A stretch of 64,000 nucleotides of DNA. Source: Branchiostoma belcheri. Taxonomy: Eukaryota > Chordata > Leptocardii > Amphioxiformes > Branchiostomatidae. The position numbers were made by a program, and so were the translations under genes. Positions 1 through 12,000 of the stretch are shown piece after piece; the stretch's first letter is position 1, and every line of letters starts with the position of its first letter. The notes beneath the pieces are model-generated. The model did not search any database. It worked only from the letters and a program-made list of their open reading frames with translations, and was not told where the DNA came from. The stretch is taken from the NCBI RefSeq assembly GCF_001625305.1, contig NW_017803113.1, positions 318,867-382,866 of the forward strand, given 5' to 3'.

Positions 1-158
1 ATTGAATGTATGTGAAGATGTAAATGTATGGTAGCTACAGCATATTCTTAACATCTAAGTAGTCAGAAAAAATAATGCAGTCATTGTTATAGTACTTTTT
101 ACTTGAAAATTGAAGCATAAATATAGTTTTTGCTGACACTCTACTCAAAATATTTTTT

Positions 159-188
159 GTGCACCCAATTTTAAAAAATTGGGTGCAC
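159..188. repeat. GTGCACC hairpin repeat
   Basis: A perfect 12-bp stem, GTGCACCCAATT ... AATTGGGTGCAC, followed by CAGTGCACCC and a GAATTTTGAGCC motif. The same structure recurs at 55871-55899, and related GTGCACC-rich pieces occur near 14400-14600, 21090-21130 and 56100-56190, so it is a dispersed family. Confidence 0.6.
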
Positions 189-482
189 CAGTGCACCCAT
201 TCCTAAAAATGAATTTTGAGCCTTGAGAACTAATGAGGATATATGCAGCAAATTATGTCTAACCTTTCTGCAGTGGAGCATGCATATTCATGAAACATCA
301 TTTTAAATCAACAAGATTAAGCCTGAACAATTATGGCAACCCGTGGAAATCAGACAGTAACAATTGTAACAGCAACTGGTTCATTATTCCTCATTTAACA
401 CAACAGTATAAGAAGTTTTTTTTCCTAGTATATCATCGTTATAGATAATTTGTATATTAATTCAAAAAGAATGCAATAGTAC

Positions 483-904
483 TAGAGCTGTGTACCGGTA
501 CGCAGTACCGATACTGTACCGGTAAAATTGATTAGGTACAGGTCCAAAATACCTAATCCCTCAGTACCGGTACTGTACCTAAACAATTTCACACCAATTT
601 TATGCCTATTTGTGACCTCAAATGTGTAAATAGCTGGTTAACAATGGGTCCCTGTGTAAGGACAGTGTGTTCATGAAAACAAAACATATATATAGCCTAT
701 ATTTTATCTGAGCATTCGCCATAAACAAAGAATAAACCTTAACTATCAAGTTTATTTATGTTTTTTTTTTGTTATTGAAGGAGTTCAGAAGAGCATATAA
801 ATTGGTCGAATTGTTCAGGTACAGGTTCAGGTCCGGACCTGTACCTAAACCTGTGTACCTGTACCTGTACCTGTACCTAAAATTTGTTTAGGTACACAGC
901 TCTA
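483..904. mobile_element. hAT-like MITE with 8-bp target duplication
   Basis: Terminal inverted repeats TAGAGCTGTGTACC and GGTACACAGCTCTA bound 422 bp. They are flanked by a perfect 8-bp duplication, AATAGTAC (475-482 and 905-912). An 8-bp duplication and TAGAG termini fit the hAT superfamily. The interior is rich in GGTAC/GTACC with a palindrome CAGGTCCGGACCTG. It carries no coding sequence. Confidence 0.85.
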
Positions 905-912
905 AATAGTAC

Positions 913-3290
913 TAATATAATTACAGCAACCCTCAAAAATCAGACAGAAATAAAATGTAATGGTAACTGTTAACTAATTCTTATCAATTGCAGCAGTATT
1001 AGAGGCGCAAGAGTTTTGTATTTCCTGAGTACAGAGAAAGAAGAAGTCATGTATGTTTATCTATAGAAAAAGAAATGCAACTTTGAGTCACGATTCAGTA
1101 TTGCAGCATTTATGCACAGTAATAATTTCTTGAAGTTATTAGCAGAAAGTTTCTCTGTGAAAATTGATATTGACAAGCGTGGCCTGGACAGAAGTGACAG
1201 AACTATTTCTCATCATTTCAACCACAAGATTACTGCTCTGCAGTCTTCATTTATTAGATACTTATTGACAAAACTTCAATATTGCTTATGCTAACTCAGA
1301 ACCCTGCAGAATTACAGTGACAGGTCATAGCACTTAATTTTCCCCCATTCTAAAGCTACAGCTAAATCAGGGCATAATTATTGAGACTTTTCCATATCAC
1401 CTTACCTCACCTTGGCTCATCTTTGTATAGCTAATTGGTAAAATGTATTTTCTACTATTTTTTATGGCAGGCTTAGAGCTGCTCTAGGAAAGAAACTAAA
1501 GGTAATGTTTCTCTTGACTACGAAATGCATTAACCAAAGGATTCAAAGAAAATTTAAACTCTACTACAGTAACTCAATAAATTATGGATATTATTTTCAG
1601 ACATTTTGAGTGACATCCATCACTCTTCTTCAACATTAATGATATGAACTGACAGAAGTAGTCAAGATTTTATCACGTGCAAGAGAACTGAAAAGTTGAT
1701 CGTGGTGTTAATGGTTCAAACCTTACAGTCTGGTCTCAGGTTTGACATCTTAAAAAGGTGATAGTCACCAGTCCTGTTATGTCAATCCTTCCACAAATGT
1801 GGTAAATCTTCATAAAATAGAATTTAAATAATGACAAACAAGTATTACTATTGCGTAAGTGAGGTTAAGGTAGTTCCTATATTAAACCCAGAAATGTTTT
1901 TTGTTTCAGCTGTTTCATCTTTCAAGTGTGGGACTAATAAGAGACACAATAAACTTCTTACATGTACATTAAACTTAAAGTTTGACATGCTAAATATATG
2001 ATGTATTTTCATGTTTTCACAGTAAACAAATAATTCACAATTTCAGTCATCTCACAAAGAAACAAATTAAGCAAGTTAATCTCGAAAACAAATTAAAAAT
2101 CATATCTGGTTCCGCATGGGTCCCTATTTATGAGGGAGGAGGGCTCCTAACCAGAAAAGCCACAAGCCAGATATAATCAATACAATTGGCTGATCAATAA
2201 TTCAAGGCATTGCCCCTGAGTATGCAGGATAGATGAAGCAACAGACGCATATCAAAATGGACAACACTGCGTCATTCGGCCATACCAATTTCTTTCTACA
2301 AGGGGGGGGGGCAAGTCTGCATCAGAAACCAATAGGTCTTCGACCAAAAACAGTCTGCCATCAAGAAAAATGAAAGTCTAAGTTTAGAAAAAATTCAGAC
2401 TGAAAGTCTGCGAGTTGTATAATAAAGATCCAGTTCACTCCACTCAAAAAACATTAAACTAAATCACTGTAATAATGTAATAGCTGAGTAAGAAGAGAAA
2501 ATAGAATGTTTCCTTTTGAGAGTATAAAAAATAGTTGGGACATACAATCATCATGTACATGACTTGTATGACTCACTTTTGTTGAATGTTTTTGTGATAT
2601 ATTCAAATATTGTATCCAAAGATATCAAGGAGCTATTAGTATTAGTATTAGTACTTTTTCTGAAGAAATATATATATATATAGAAAGAAATTAAGACAAT
2701 TTTTCCCTGCGGTGCATTAAATCAGAGCATTAGTAGCTTCTAATCTACTTAAGTGCATAGCAAAAGGATCACTCATTTAAAGCGAGACAGGCAAACAAAC
2801 CGTTGCATCACACAGGAAATTGCTTCATCAATGAGTGAAATGTTCAAAAACACATCAATCAGAAAAAGGCCAGAGGAAACGATACAATTCTGATTGAGAA
2901 CAGCACTGAAAAAGACAGGTTGTACGAATCTTTAGTATGGTGCACTAGCAAAAACTAATGATGCTTTATTTAAGACCAAGAGGCATTGGAAGTTCAATAC
3001 AAAATTTCTACAATTTCACAGACTTGAAACCAGTAAATTATCCAATTGCTATTGGGCTTAAGCAGTATGAAAGAAGAAGAAGAAACCGTACAACTGGACT
3101 AAAGCTAACAAGGTTGGACACCAGGCTAAAAAGGTTAGGGAATCAAAAGAATTTTGTCTTTACCGAGAAACTCATTGCACAATGACACAATCATCATTTC
3201 TTTCTAAAGAAACTACTGTACTATAAATAACTTTAAAAACTTAATTTGATGAAATAACATTATTTTTTCTGGTCAATGAAATACTTAACA
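913..3290. other. Otoferlin intronic DNA, no gene seen
   Basis: AT-rich sequence without exons. It holds a short (TA)n tract near 2670 and two short dispersed pieces shared with other introns: around 1605-1640 (GAGTGACATCCATCACT, also near 25990) and around 1778-1815 (ATGTCAATCCTTCCACA, also near 15658). Confidence 0.5.
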
Positions 3291-3294
3291 CCTC

Positions 3295-3695
3295 ACTGAA
3301 TATATTGAAAAGTAAACTTTTACAACTGGTATTACAAGTTACATTATACAGGTGTTCTTATAAACAAGTTATGCTGCAATATCCAATACCTAAAATCTGT
3401 ACACTCGAGGCCACTTCACTCTTCCATACTTCTTATTAGTATTTCAGAACTGCCAGGAATATTAAACTTTCAGAACTTAATTCAAAGGAGGAATGTTAAT
3501 GTCGTTGCTGATCAACCAAACACTAAAACTGACTGAATAGACTGAAAAGTAAACTTCTGGTATGACAAGTTGCATGTATATGTGTTCGTACACAAAGTTA
3601 TGCAGCATAACTTTATCTAATACCTAAAATCTGTATACTCGAGGCCACTTCACTCCTCCGTTCTTCTTATTAGTATTTCAGAACAGCTGCAGGTA
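3295..3695. repeat. Tandem duplication of a ~150-bp segment
   Basis: Two copies about 235 bp apart share TACTCGAGGCCACTTCACTC and TTCTTATTAGTATTTCAGAA. They are followed by about 100 bp of GC-richer unique DNA to 3790 that includes a TGACGTCA. Confidence 0.65.
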
Positions 3696-3911
3696 ATTTC
3701 CTGTCTACTTCGGCGTGACATGGCCTTTAATCAGGCGGAGTACAGAGGCCAGGGACGGTCGGGCCCGCTGACGTCACGTTTTCACTTTCAGTCACATCAC
3801 TTTTGCTGCTAATAAAGGTTTATTGCGCACTGCCGTAAAAAATGTCACGTCAGGCAGAAAGTGTCTTCCGGTTATGACTTCAAGTGACACGTGGCATGTC
3901 AATGATTTCAA

Positions 3912-4134
3912 GTAACATCCGTGTCCATAATGTATCACCATAGTCCATAATATCGCCACCTTGAGAAAAAGTGTGCTTAAAGATATTTTTACTGCAACAT
4001 ACCCTAGGTATGTACATTTGATGTGTGAAGGAGTGCATACCAAAAGTATGTTGCAGTAAAAATATCTTAAAGCACACTATTTCTCAAGGTGGCGACATTA
4101 TGGACCCTGGTGATATTATGGACACGGATGTTAC
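3912..4134. mobile_element. Palindromic MITE, copy 1
   Basis: A near-perfect long inverted repeat: GTAACATCCGTGTCCATAAT at the left and its complement at the right, with arms continuing through CACCTTGAGAAA and AAGATATTTTTACTGCAACA to a short centre. Copy 2 is at 49965-50182. It inserted beside a LINE fragment. Confidence 0.8.
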
Positions 4135-4144
4135 CAGATTTACA

Positions 4145-4320
4145 AAATGTATCAACCAATGATTGAGGCGTTCAAAAACGTTTTTTCCTAGAACTATTGT
4201 AGAGTGGAAGTTGCTGCTACCAAGTACAGTAGGGGCATCATCACTAGATAACCTTAAACATTACAATGTATGCGTAGAGTTAGACGTGCAAAGGTTAGGT
4301 GTTACAAGTCGCTCACATCA
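4145..4320 (+). mobile_element. LINE fragment (RT C-terminal tail)
   Basis: Reads FFPRTIVEWKLLLPSTVGA, then LDVQRLGVTSRSH. This is the conserved C-terminal end of a non-LTR retrotransposon reverse transcriptase (FFPRTI.EWN.LP..TV.A.S). Other fragments of the same family are at 16992, 43500, 45328 and 46677. Truncated and dead. Confidence 0.7.
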
Positions 4321-4440
4321 GGCAGAAAGTGACATTTGGCATGTCAGTGTCTTCCAGTACCAGAGTTATCAACCAGTAACATGGGCAAATAATGAATGTC
4401 GACAGATTCGAGATCTGATTGATTTAATTTAGCAGAACTA

Positions 4441-5225
4441 TTTACTTGTCAGAAAAGTTATAAACAATAGGGGAAGGGTTGAATAAAGTGCACAGTACTT
4501 CTTTTTTCTTATTACAGTAACTTGATAAAAAATAACTCATCATGTACTCACTCACTCACTCTCTCCCATAGCTTAATCATGTACATTCTTATATAATTAC
4601 TAGACTTATTCATTGTTTTCAGCATTAGAAGTCATTGTGAAAGCAGATTCAACTTGACTGTGATGATATATACAAAATGAATGATACAATATTTCCATCT
4701 TTACTTTCCTGGCTAAAACGACATGTCAATTTTAACAAGTTTGACATGTCTGTAAGTTCCTGATTCAAGTTCTTACGTAACAAGTTTTGACAGGAACCAC
4801 TGACTTGCTAATTGTGAAGTCAAGAAGAAACGCTGATACAAATAACAACTCTTATCTGTTGCCAGCCTTGCCTTGCATGGCTTAGCCCCATTTCCATGGC
4901 AGATATTGAGGTGGAAAACATGCGCTCAATTACTTTGCGGTCGTAAGGGTGTCAGTCTGCGGCTAAAATTAGTCCCCCTGTAGGGGAGTCGCTGCGTCGT
5001 GTCAAACTCAATATCCTGCCCCTGACAGCCCGGTGAAAAATGATCAGTCATACACTACGTTTCATCTGCCTGGCAACTATTGCCTTCATGTACAATAACG
5101 CATATACATGTACATGTACCTCGCATTGGTAGCTACATTGTAACATCATAACTTTTGTCTGTAGTTTCCAAATGTTATGTCAGAAAAGATATCGTCTGCA
5201 ACGGGCAAAATTCTGATGGAACGTT
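4441..5225. other. Intronic DNA, no feature recognised
   Basis: No exon or repeat family recognised. A short GC-richer patch at about 4860-5040 contains CCCCCTGTAGGGG, a small palindrome. Confidence 0.4.
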
Positions 5226-5233
5226 GACCATAA

Positions 5234-5568
5234 ATAATGTGGGTTTAGCACAGGCGCAGTACGTTCTGCCGATGTGCTCTGCTGCTCTACCCTTCAACAC
5301 ATAACAGTGAGTTATCTAAAAACATCCTATGACAGCTCCAAATTCTATGATAGGAGCCTTGAAGTCTACATACCAGGCTGGCTGGTAATTTAAACAATGA
5401 ATTCCAAACTTTTAATCAAACGATTAAAAGATCCGAAAACTGTAACAAATCTTTTTAACTGTTGGTGCAATATTGGTGTTTCGTGCAGGTGCAGTATGTT
5501 CTGCTGATGTGCTCTAGCTGCTCTGGGTTCTGTGCCCCTTCACCACATAACAGTGAGTTATCTCCAAA
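5234..5568. repeat. Duplicated ~85-bp segment around a MITE fragment
   Basis: Segments at 5234-5322 and 5477-5568 share CACATAACAGTGAGTTATCT and GATGTGCTCT. Between them (about 5325-5475) is an internal piece of the Harbinger-like MITE family (CATCCTATGA, GATAGGAGCC). Confidence 0.6.
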
Positions 5569-5812
5569 GGGCGACCCAACAGACTCCACCGGAAATGAAT
5601 AATAATGACTGCCAACTGCGGGTCGTGACAGTAAAGAATCCGTCCATCGGCAAACAGATAAATCAGCAGATAAAATCAGGACATTACGGAGAGACCGGCC
5701 ATCAAGGAAGCAGCGTATTGCTCTCTGCTGACACTTTGATCCGACTGTTTCCAGCTCTTTAGGGCTCGAAATTCTCTTTTCTGCATACATTTTACCAGGT
5801 GCAGGTAACATT

Positions 5813-6319
5813 CACTGGTAGAGCCGAAAATGTCTATAAAATGTTAAACGGACAATAGACCCTTTTTGGACATTCTCGAAAATTCCGGACATTTTTCAAA
5901 CATTTCTAAGAATGTCTGAACAGGGGCTTTTCAGGGTCTTTTTGGGGAGGACTTGCTTGTTGTGTTTTCCATTGTTCTTGAGGTGTCTGTCAGAATGTCT
6001 TTAGAAAAAAAAGTGTGAAAACTGACATGCATATGAAAAGCACTGCACAAAGCCAAGACAATTTATAGGGGAGGACACCATTAATTAATAGACAGATGCT
6101 AATGCTCATTGTGCTAAACAAAGGACTGTCTCCTAGGGGTGTCCCTACCTGACGTGTGAAGAGACTATGGATATAAAATGTCCACCTTGGGTTATTTCGC
6201 TGTCGTTTTTCAATAACTATGTCTACTTAATGTTCTCCCGACTGGCCTTTGTTCAGCAATGTCTAAATCATGTCTATTGTCCGTTTAACATTTTATAGAC
6301 ATTTTTGGCTCTACCAGTG
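5813..6319. mobile_element. CACTA-like non-autonomous DNA element
   Basis: 507 bp bounded by long inverted repeats of about 45 bp beginning CACTGGTAGAGCCGAAAATG; the right end is ATTTTTGGCTCTACCAGTG. The flanks show a possible 3-bp duplication, ATT. CACTG termini and a 3-bp duplication fit EnSpm/CACTA elements. No transposase frame is seen. Confidence 0.65.
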
Positions 6320-6639
6320 ATTGAAAATTACCTGCGCCAGACAAATTTTACCTGCTAAAATTTGTTCAGAAAGAAGCCATTATTTCTTTTATACCTAATA
6401 GGTGCACGGTGACAGTCAATTAATGCAGCAAATAGAAAGTCATACATTTTATATTTGTATATAAACCCAGTACAACACACAGGTGGTATTTGGAGCCCCC
6501 CCCAAAGAACATTGTATGCCTCAGGTCAGGATTAGCAAAGTCCTTGAAACAAATGCAGCAGTGACAACTTGTACATGTACATGTCCTTGTCTTCATGTAT
6601 GATACATTTTCTATCAAAGATACATTCTGAATGACCCGA

Positions 6640-6993
6640 GGCCACACCAATTTGATTTGTTGATTCTCTGATTTTTTCAGAAAAAATATTAAGTGACGGT
6701 GAAAAAAATAAATAAATAAAAACAGGCCTTGGCATCCTATGATAGCCCCAAATTCTTTGATAGGAGCCATGAAATCTACATACCACCAGGCTGGTTTGTA
6801 CAATGAATTTCAAACTTTTAATCAAGATCAAAAACTGTGTACAGTAACAAAGTGACTTTTTTTTTTCAACTGTTTAATTATGCAATATGAGCATTTTGGA
6901 GTTGATTCAGAGCCTGAAATGTTTTGTTTTTTTGCAAATCAGAAAAAACGAAATGGGGGAGTCCATGAACCAACAAATTAAATTGGTGTAGCC
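6640..6993. mobile_element. Harbinger-like MITE
   Basis: Starts GGCCACACCAATTTGATTTG and ends CAAATTAAATTGGTGTAGCC in inverted orientation; about 350 bp with a conserved interior (CATCCTATGATAG, GAGCCATGAA, CAACTGTT, TTTGCAAATCAGAAAAAA). No matching target duplication is left. Confidence 0.75.
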
Positions 6994-6999
6994 TAATGA

Positions 7000-8688
7000 T
7001 ATCTTGCTGTATCCTATGGGGAAACACTAACAGTGAGAGAACAGCCACCATTCCAGATTCACCAACCTTGAACACAGACTCCCCAAGGATTTTGATAAAG
7101 GCAATAATCGATACATTATAAGAACGTTCCAGGAAAAAGTATAACGTTTGGCTCGTAAAATTGATTTTGGGGCTCCTCACTCATTACCACTGGCTTTTTC
7201 CCATGCAGCTATTCAATGCAAATTTTGAGGTTTTCACTATAAAAAAATGTTACTCAAGCAACTGGATACATGTACATGTGGATTTTGTTGCTTTTGTTTT
7301 CATGTGTATCTCATTATTAGTACCTGGATGTCTAACCTTCATTGACAGAGGTATAATCTTGAAGGTCTTCAGTTTTTACAATGAAGAGCCCATTCAACCA
7401 TAGATCTTAGATGATAGACGATTTAAAGGTTTGCACCTACTATATATTATGTTTTCTGGAACATGCATAATTGTGCACTTGGGCGTCTTAGTCAAATTCT
7501 ATCCACAGTATGCAAAAGGACTTAAATGTACAGTTTGTTTGGAATTAGTTCAGTCTGGTTTATTTTGATTTCCATAAAAATACATGTACATCCACTAATC
7601 TTTCCTGGAGTCCATTGAAAACAATATAATGTTAAATAGAACAAAATAACAACGGAATATAATAAAATAATGCGACAGAATTAACAAGGGACTAACATAA
7701 ACTGAACTGAAAACTGAAAAAGTCATTAATAATCAAAATAATCAAAAATTCAACTGTACAACCTGTTAATCTTTACTTTTTCCTTCTGCCTATCCCAGGA
7801 ACCAGTACAAATTCAGTGCCAAATGGCTACCTTAGCAGACTGTAGGTTGGTGCAGGCCTCATTGAGAGTTTTGTATGCAAAGCGCTTAACTATTGTAAGT
7901 AAAGAGACTATCTCCTAGATGGAGCTCTTGCCAGTTATGTTGTCATTAACCTCTTGAAATTACCCATCATTTTCTTTAGCCTTTCCACAAGTGAGTTATG
8001 GACACTAGAATCCAATAGACCTCCTAAAGTAAGTGCAGGGCAATGATACTCTTTTATGTGATTCACAGCATACTGTGGCAAATGTTTTCAACACTTGCAA
8101 CATACAAAGTAGCATGGCAACTGTGTTGAAGTGATGCACTGCAATTCCTATCACAACATTTTCTGATAGTGTATGTTGCAAAATGATATTTTAAATGGGT
8201 ACAGTGAGAGTGTCAGTTCCAAGTGTAGTAATAGTATTGTAGCAGAGTATCTCCTAGTCATGTTCAAGCTTGAAGCGTGCATTCTGATCAAGTGTAGATA
8301 GATCATTTGGACACATTGCACACATCCAAATGTGATGCAATATGGCAAATCATCAGGAACATTGAACACAGCAACGGCTGCACCTTTCTTTGGAGCAAGT
8401 GTTCAAGTAAAGCTAAAAAAACCTGGAGGTCAGCATTCCACATACATTATATTTTAGTAACCTCAGTAAGGAAGTAGCAATTTCAAGCACACTTCTTAGT
8501 TCTTCATATATTAGACAAGTACATTCATATTCAAGTTAAAAAAGTTTCAATTTGCAAAGGAATCACAAACATTGCTTCTAAGATTAGCTATGTAGCTATG
8601 TGTAAGCTTGAACCAAGGTTCAAGCTATGTGTAAAGATGGTATAATGTTATGTATGCTATGTTTTTATAATGTGCCATGAGGCAACAA
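7000..8688. other. Intronic DNA with a retroposon-like tail
   Basis: No exon seen. Around 7537-7720 there is a retroposon-like 3' end (CTGGTTTATTTTGATTTCCA, later CCTGGAGTCC and an A-rich run), related to pieces near 31836 and 33465. Confidence 0.4.
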
Positions 8689-8862
8689 TTCAATTTCTTG
8701 GTTAATGGATCTTTCTAGAAAAACAATGGAGCGGGCGGGCTGTTTTCAACTGTTCAGGGCAAAATATGAGCATTTTGCAGTTGATTCTGATTTTTTTTTT
8801 TTACAAATCAGAATGAAACGGGCAAATCCTTTAACCAAGAAATAAAATTGGTGTAGCCTAAA
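8689..8862. mobile_element. Harbinger-like MITE, internally deleted
   Basis: Contains TTTCTTGGTTAATGGAT, AATGGAGCGGGCGGG and CAACTGTTCAGGGC and ends AAATTGGTGTAGCC, matching a sub-family also seen at 27326 and 28005. Its right end is 23 bp before the otoferlin exon 5 donor. Confidence 0.65.
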
Positions 8863-8884
8863 TGAGTTTTAAAAAAGTTCCTAC

Positions 8885-9021
8885 TTTGTGCTGAATCGCG
8901 AGTCTCTGCTGAGAAGAGAGACGGTGTCGTCGTCCTCCTGAGGGAAGTGGAATTCCTCTCGCATCCAGTTGCCGACCGAGCCATCGGGGGCCTGGTACTT
9001 CAGCTCCAGGTCTACTTCAGT
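8885..9021 (-). CDS. OTOF: Otoferlin coding exon 5
   Basis: A 137-nt exon: [19 protein letters not shown], then [26 protein letters not shown] and two bases of a split codon. The donor is GTAGGA; reading through it would give a stop at once, so a splice is assumed. Human otoferlin has TSLCVEVRYQATDGTVGSW before a divergent acidic linker, matching the conserved start and acidic tail. Partial copies of this exon lie just upstream at 9356-9423, 9581-9601 and about 10053-10120. Confidence 0.85.
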
Positions 9022-12000
9022 CTATACATGTAGGCAAACATCAATAAAAGGATTAAGACATCCAGGTACTTTAAGAGATATACAAGTGGTCTTCCTTAGC
9101 AGGCCTCAAAATTAACTTTTCTTCCTATTGTCCCAGCACTGTCACAAAAATAAATTTCAATTTCCCCGAAGTTTAAATGAACTGTCCCAACCTGTTTTGG
9201 GGGAAAGTATTCTATGACTTCATTTTTCTACTGTCCCAAAAATGTCCCAAAGTGTCTTTTTAGTTGTCCCAGCCTAAATTTTAGTGGTCAGTGGCCATTG
9301 GACCACCTTCAATTTTGAGCCCTGACCTGTCCACATAGACCAGATTTTATCAGTCCCCAGTTGCCGACCGAGCCATTGCCTTGATTCAGGGGCCTGGTAC
9401 TTCAGCTCTAGGTCAACTTCCGTCTATGGAAACATTCCCAGAGAAAGATTAAAATCCGTCTAGACTAGACCTTATATCTACATGTCATCTCCAAGCAGAT
9501 CCTAGGGTGGCAAAAGACAGTATGAAATTGGCCAGGCAGTAATAATTCCATCGGCCAAAAAGGGTCCAATATGCCACCCTGAGCTCCAGGTCTACTTCAG
9601 TCTATAGAAACATCAATGGAAGGTAAACTTAGACATCCAGGAAATGACTAAATGAGATATACAAGAGGCATGTTCGTAGCCAGGGGGGGTTGGACAAGGC
9701 TCAAAGGTCCACTTTTCGGTCCACTTTTTATCTAAAGGTCCAAGATTTTTCTTTAAAAGATGGACTGATTCGTGTCGAGGCTGGAATCGTAGGAAAACGG
9801 CCCACTTTGTCATTGAAAAAAGTTCTCTCTTATTTTTTTCTTTGAAATCCTCTTAAAAGCGCAGAAACTGCCATTTCAGAAGGTTCATTTTTCAAAGGGG
9901 AGCATGCCCCTGGACCCCCCTAGGAACCTCTCGCTGGTCCCGCAAGCAGTGGGAAGAACCCCCCATTCAAAATCCTGGCTACGGGCATGCTGAGATGTCA
10001 AGTGGTCCTCTTCAGCAGTCCACCTGTCCACATAGACCAGATTTTATCAGTCCCCAGTTGCTGACCGAGCAATTGGGCAGATTCGGGGGCCTGGTACTTC
10101 AGCTCTAGGTCAACTTCCGTCTATGGAAAAATTTCCCTGGAATGATTAAAACCAGTCTAGACTAGACCTTATGTAATCTCCAAGCAGATCCTAGGATGGC
10201 AAAAGAAGTAAAGTATCAAAGTGGCCAGGCAGTATCCATTGGCCTGGGAAAGGGTCCAATACGCCACCCTAGGATCTGCTTGGAGATTAGACCTTATATA
10301 TGCACATGTGTACAGTCATAACTGCAGAAGAAGACCACTTAGACTAGATAAAATCTGATCTATGTGGACAGATGGTCACTATAGACAGGATTATTTTCTT
10401 TTATTCATTGTAAGTTGTTACTACTGTAGACTACTTGTGCTGCTAATTATTGGAGTGTCTTATGTGAGCAACTTCACCACTACAACCAACCAATCTAATA
10501 CAATGAGCAAGCTTGATGCTTTTCCTTGCTCCAGGATGCATTAAACAACCGCTACAATCAGCACCATCACCAAGCTTCAATGACCCCAAGATCTAAAGAC
10601 CGAATGTATACCTGGAGCCAAATTGTTACGTTTTGATGCATTTGCTGCACCTGTATGTTAGTGATAGAAAGAGTCATCTCAATTGTTGAAATACTTAGAA
10701 GTAAGAGTATACTCAATGGACACAACAGAGAAGTATTATGTAGTAAAACAGTTATTTCTTCTTAAATGGGAACTGTCCCAACCAGACCTTGAATATAACA
10801 AACATACTGTATATTTAGTATCCAGGGCTCAAAATACTTTACTAAGTTAGTATTCCAATAACTGTTAAAGTTGACACTGTTACTTAAGACATTAAAGAGG
10901 GCCTGCATGGGGGAGTAGTGATTACGAATAACGCAAAATTGTCGCCGCCAATTACCAATTATGTTAAAGTCTCAGAGCTGATTCTGACTTACGAATTACG
11001 TTGAATTTTTGGGAGGCTACCTACGGATTATGAAGTCTAAAAGGCCTGATTACGCCTTACGAAAAAGAGCAATTACAGGCCCCCATTAAACACATTTAAC
11101 GTTACATATATAGAATTACATACATTTAGTTCTAAACTTGTATATTTTAACTACTTAAGACCAGAAAACTCACGTTTATAACCGTGTTGTTTGCATCCAG
11201 CAGTGTTTCTGTGATGGACAGCTGTCCTTCTTGTATCAGTTTCTGAAGCACCATCCGAAAGGTGCCGATGAGTCTGCAAAAAAGAGGGAGAGAAAATGTC
11301 AACATTCTGACCCAAAACTGTGTTCAACATCATATATATTAGCCTCTACCAGGCTTCAGAAGCAGCTGGAAAGAGTTACTAAGAATTTGGCCAAATACAC
11401 GTAGATGGAAAAAATTCCAGGGGAGTTGGTCTGCTAAAAACGCAGTTGGATGGGCAGACTGTAGTCTTTTAGGGCTAGGGCTAGGGCTAGGGCTAGGGCT
11501 AGGGCTAGGGCTAGGGCTAGGGCTAGGGCTAGGGCTAGGGCTAGGGCTAGGGCTAGGGCTAGGGCTAGGGCTAGGGCTAGGGGAGGGATGACCACGTAGG
11601 ATATACAAAATGTATCTTCCAGCTTTTCCAACTTTTCTCCAACCTCCTTCTCTGTTTTCTCCTCTTCTAAAATTTTCTCAAATGTAAAACACACATGGCA
11701 CGGATAGTTAAATCTTTCCATGGTAGGACAGAAGACAGCTACAATCGATCTATAACCAGAAAACATATTGCTATCGGTCCGGAGTTGTCATCATCATATC
11801 GTGTGCAACGTGTTGCTCTAGTTCCGGTTGCAAGGTGGCGCTGCTTCAAGGTGGCCCTCCTTGAATTTTTACTATTTTTTGAAAGATAGATGATAATATT
11901 TCAGTAACATTTATCTTTTTTCACAGGTACTTTTAAAATCAGTTTAATACCGTTGGAATTTGCACACATGCAAAAAATGCACTGTGTTTGCCTGTGTAAC

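Noticed and set aside
10896-11087. Possible short inverted-repeat element (GGGCCTG ... CAGGCCC)
   Set aside because: Only about 7 bp of the ends agree and no clear target duplication is present.
11471-11583. Interstitial telomere
   Set aside because: The unit is AGGGCT, not TTAGGG; it is a simple microsatellite in an intron.
11339-11766. Open frames of 89 and 110 codons with SP and AL repeats
   Set aside because: By-products of the (AGGGCT)n microsatellite.
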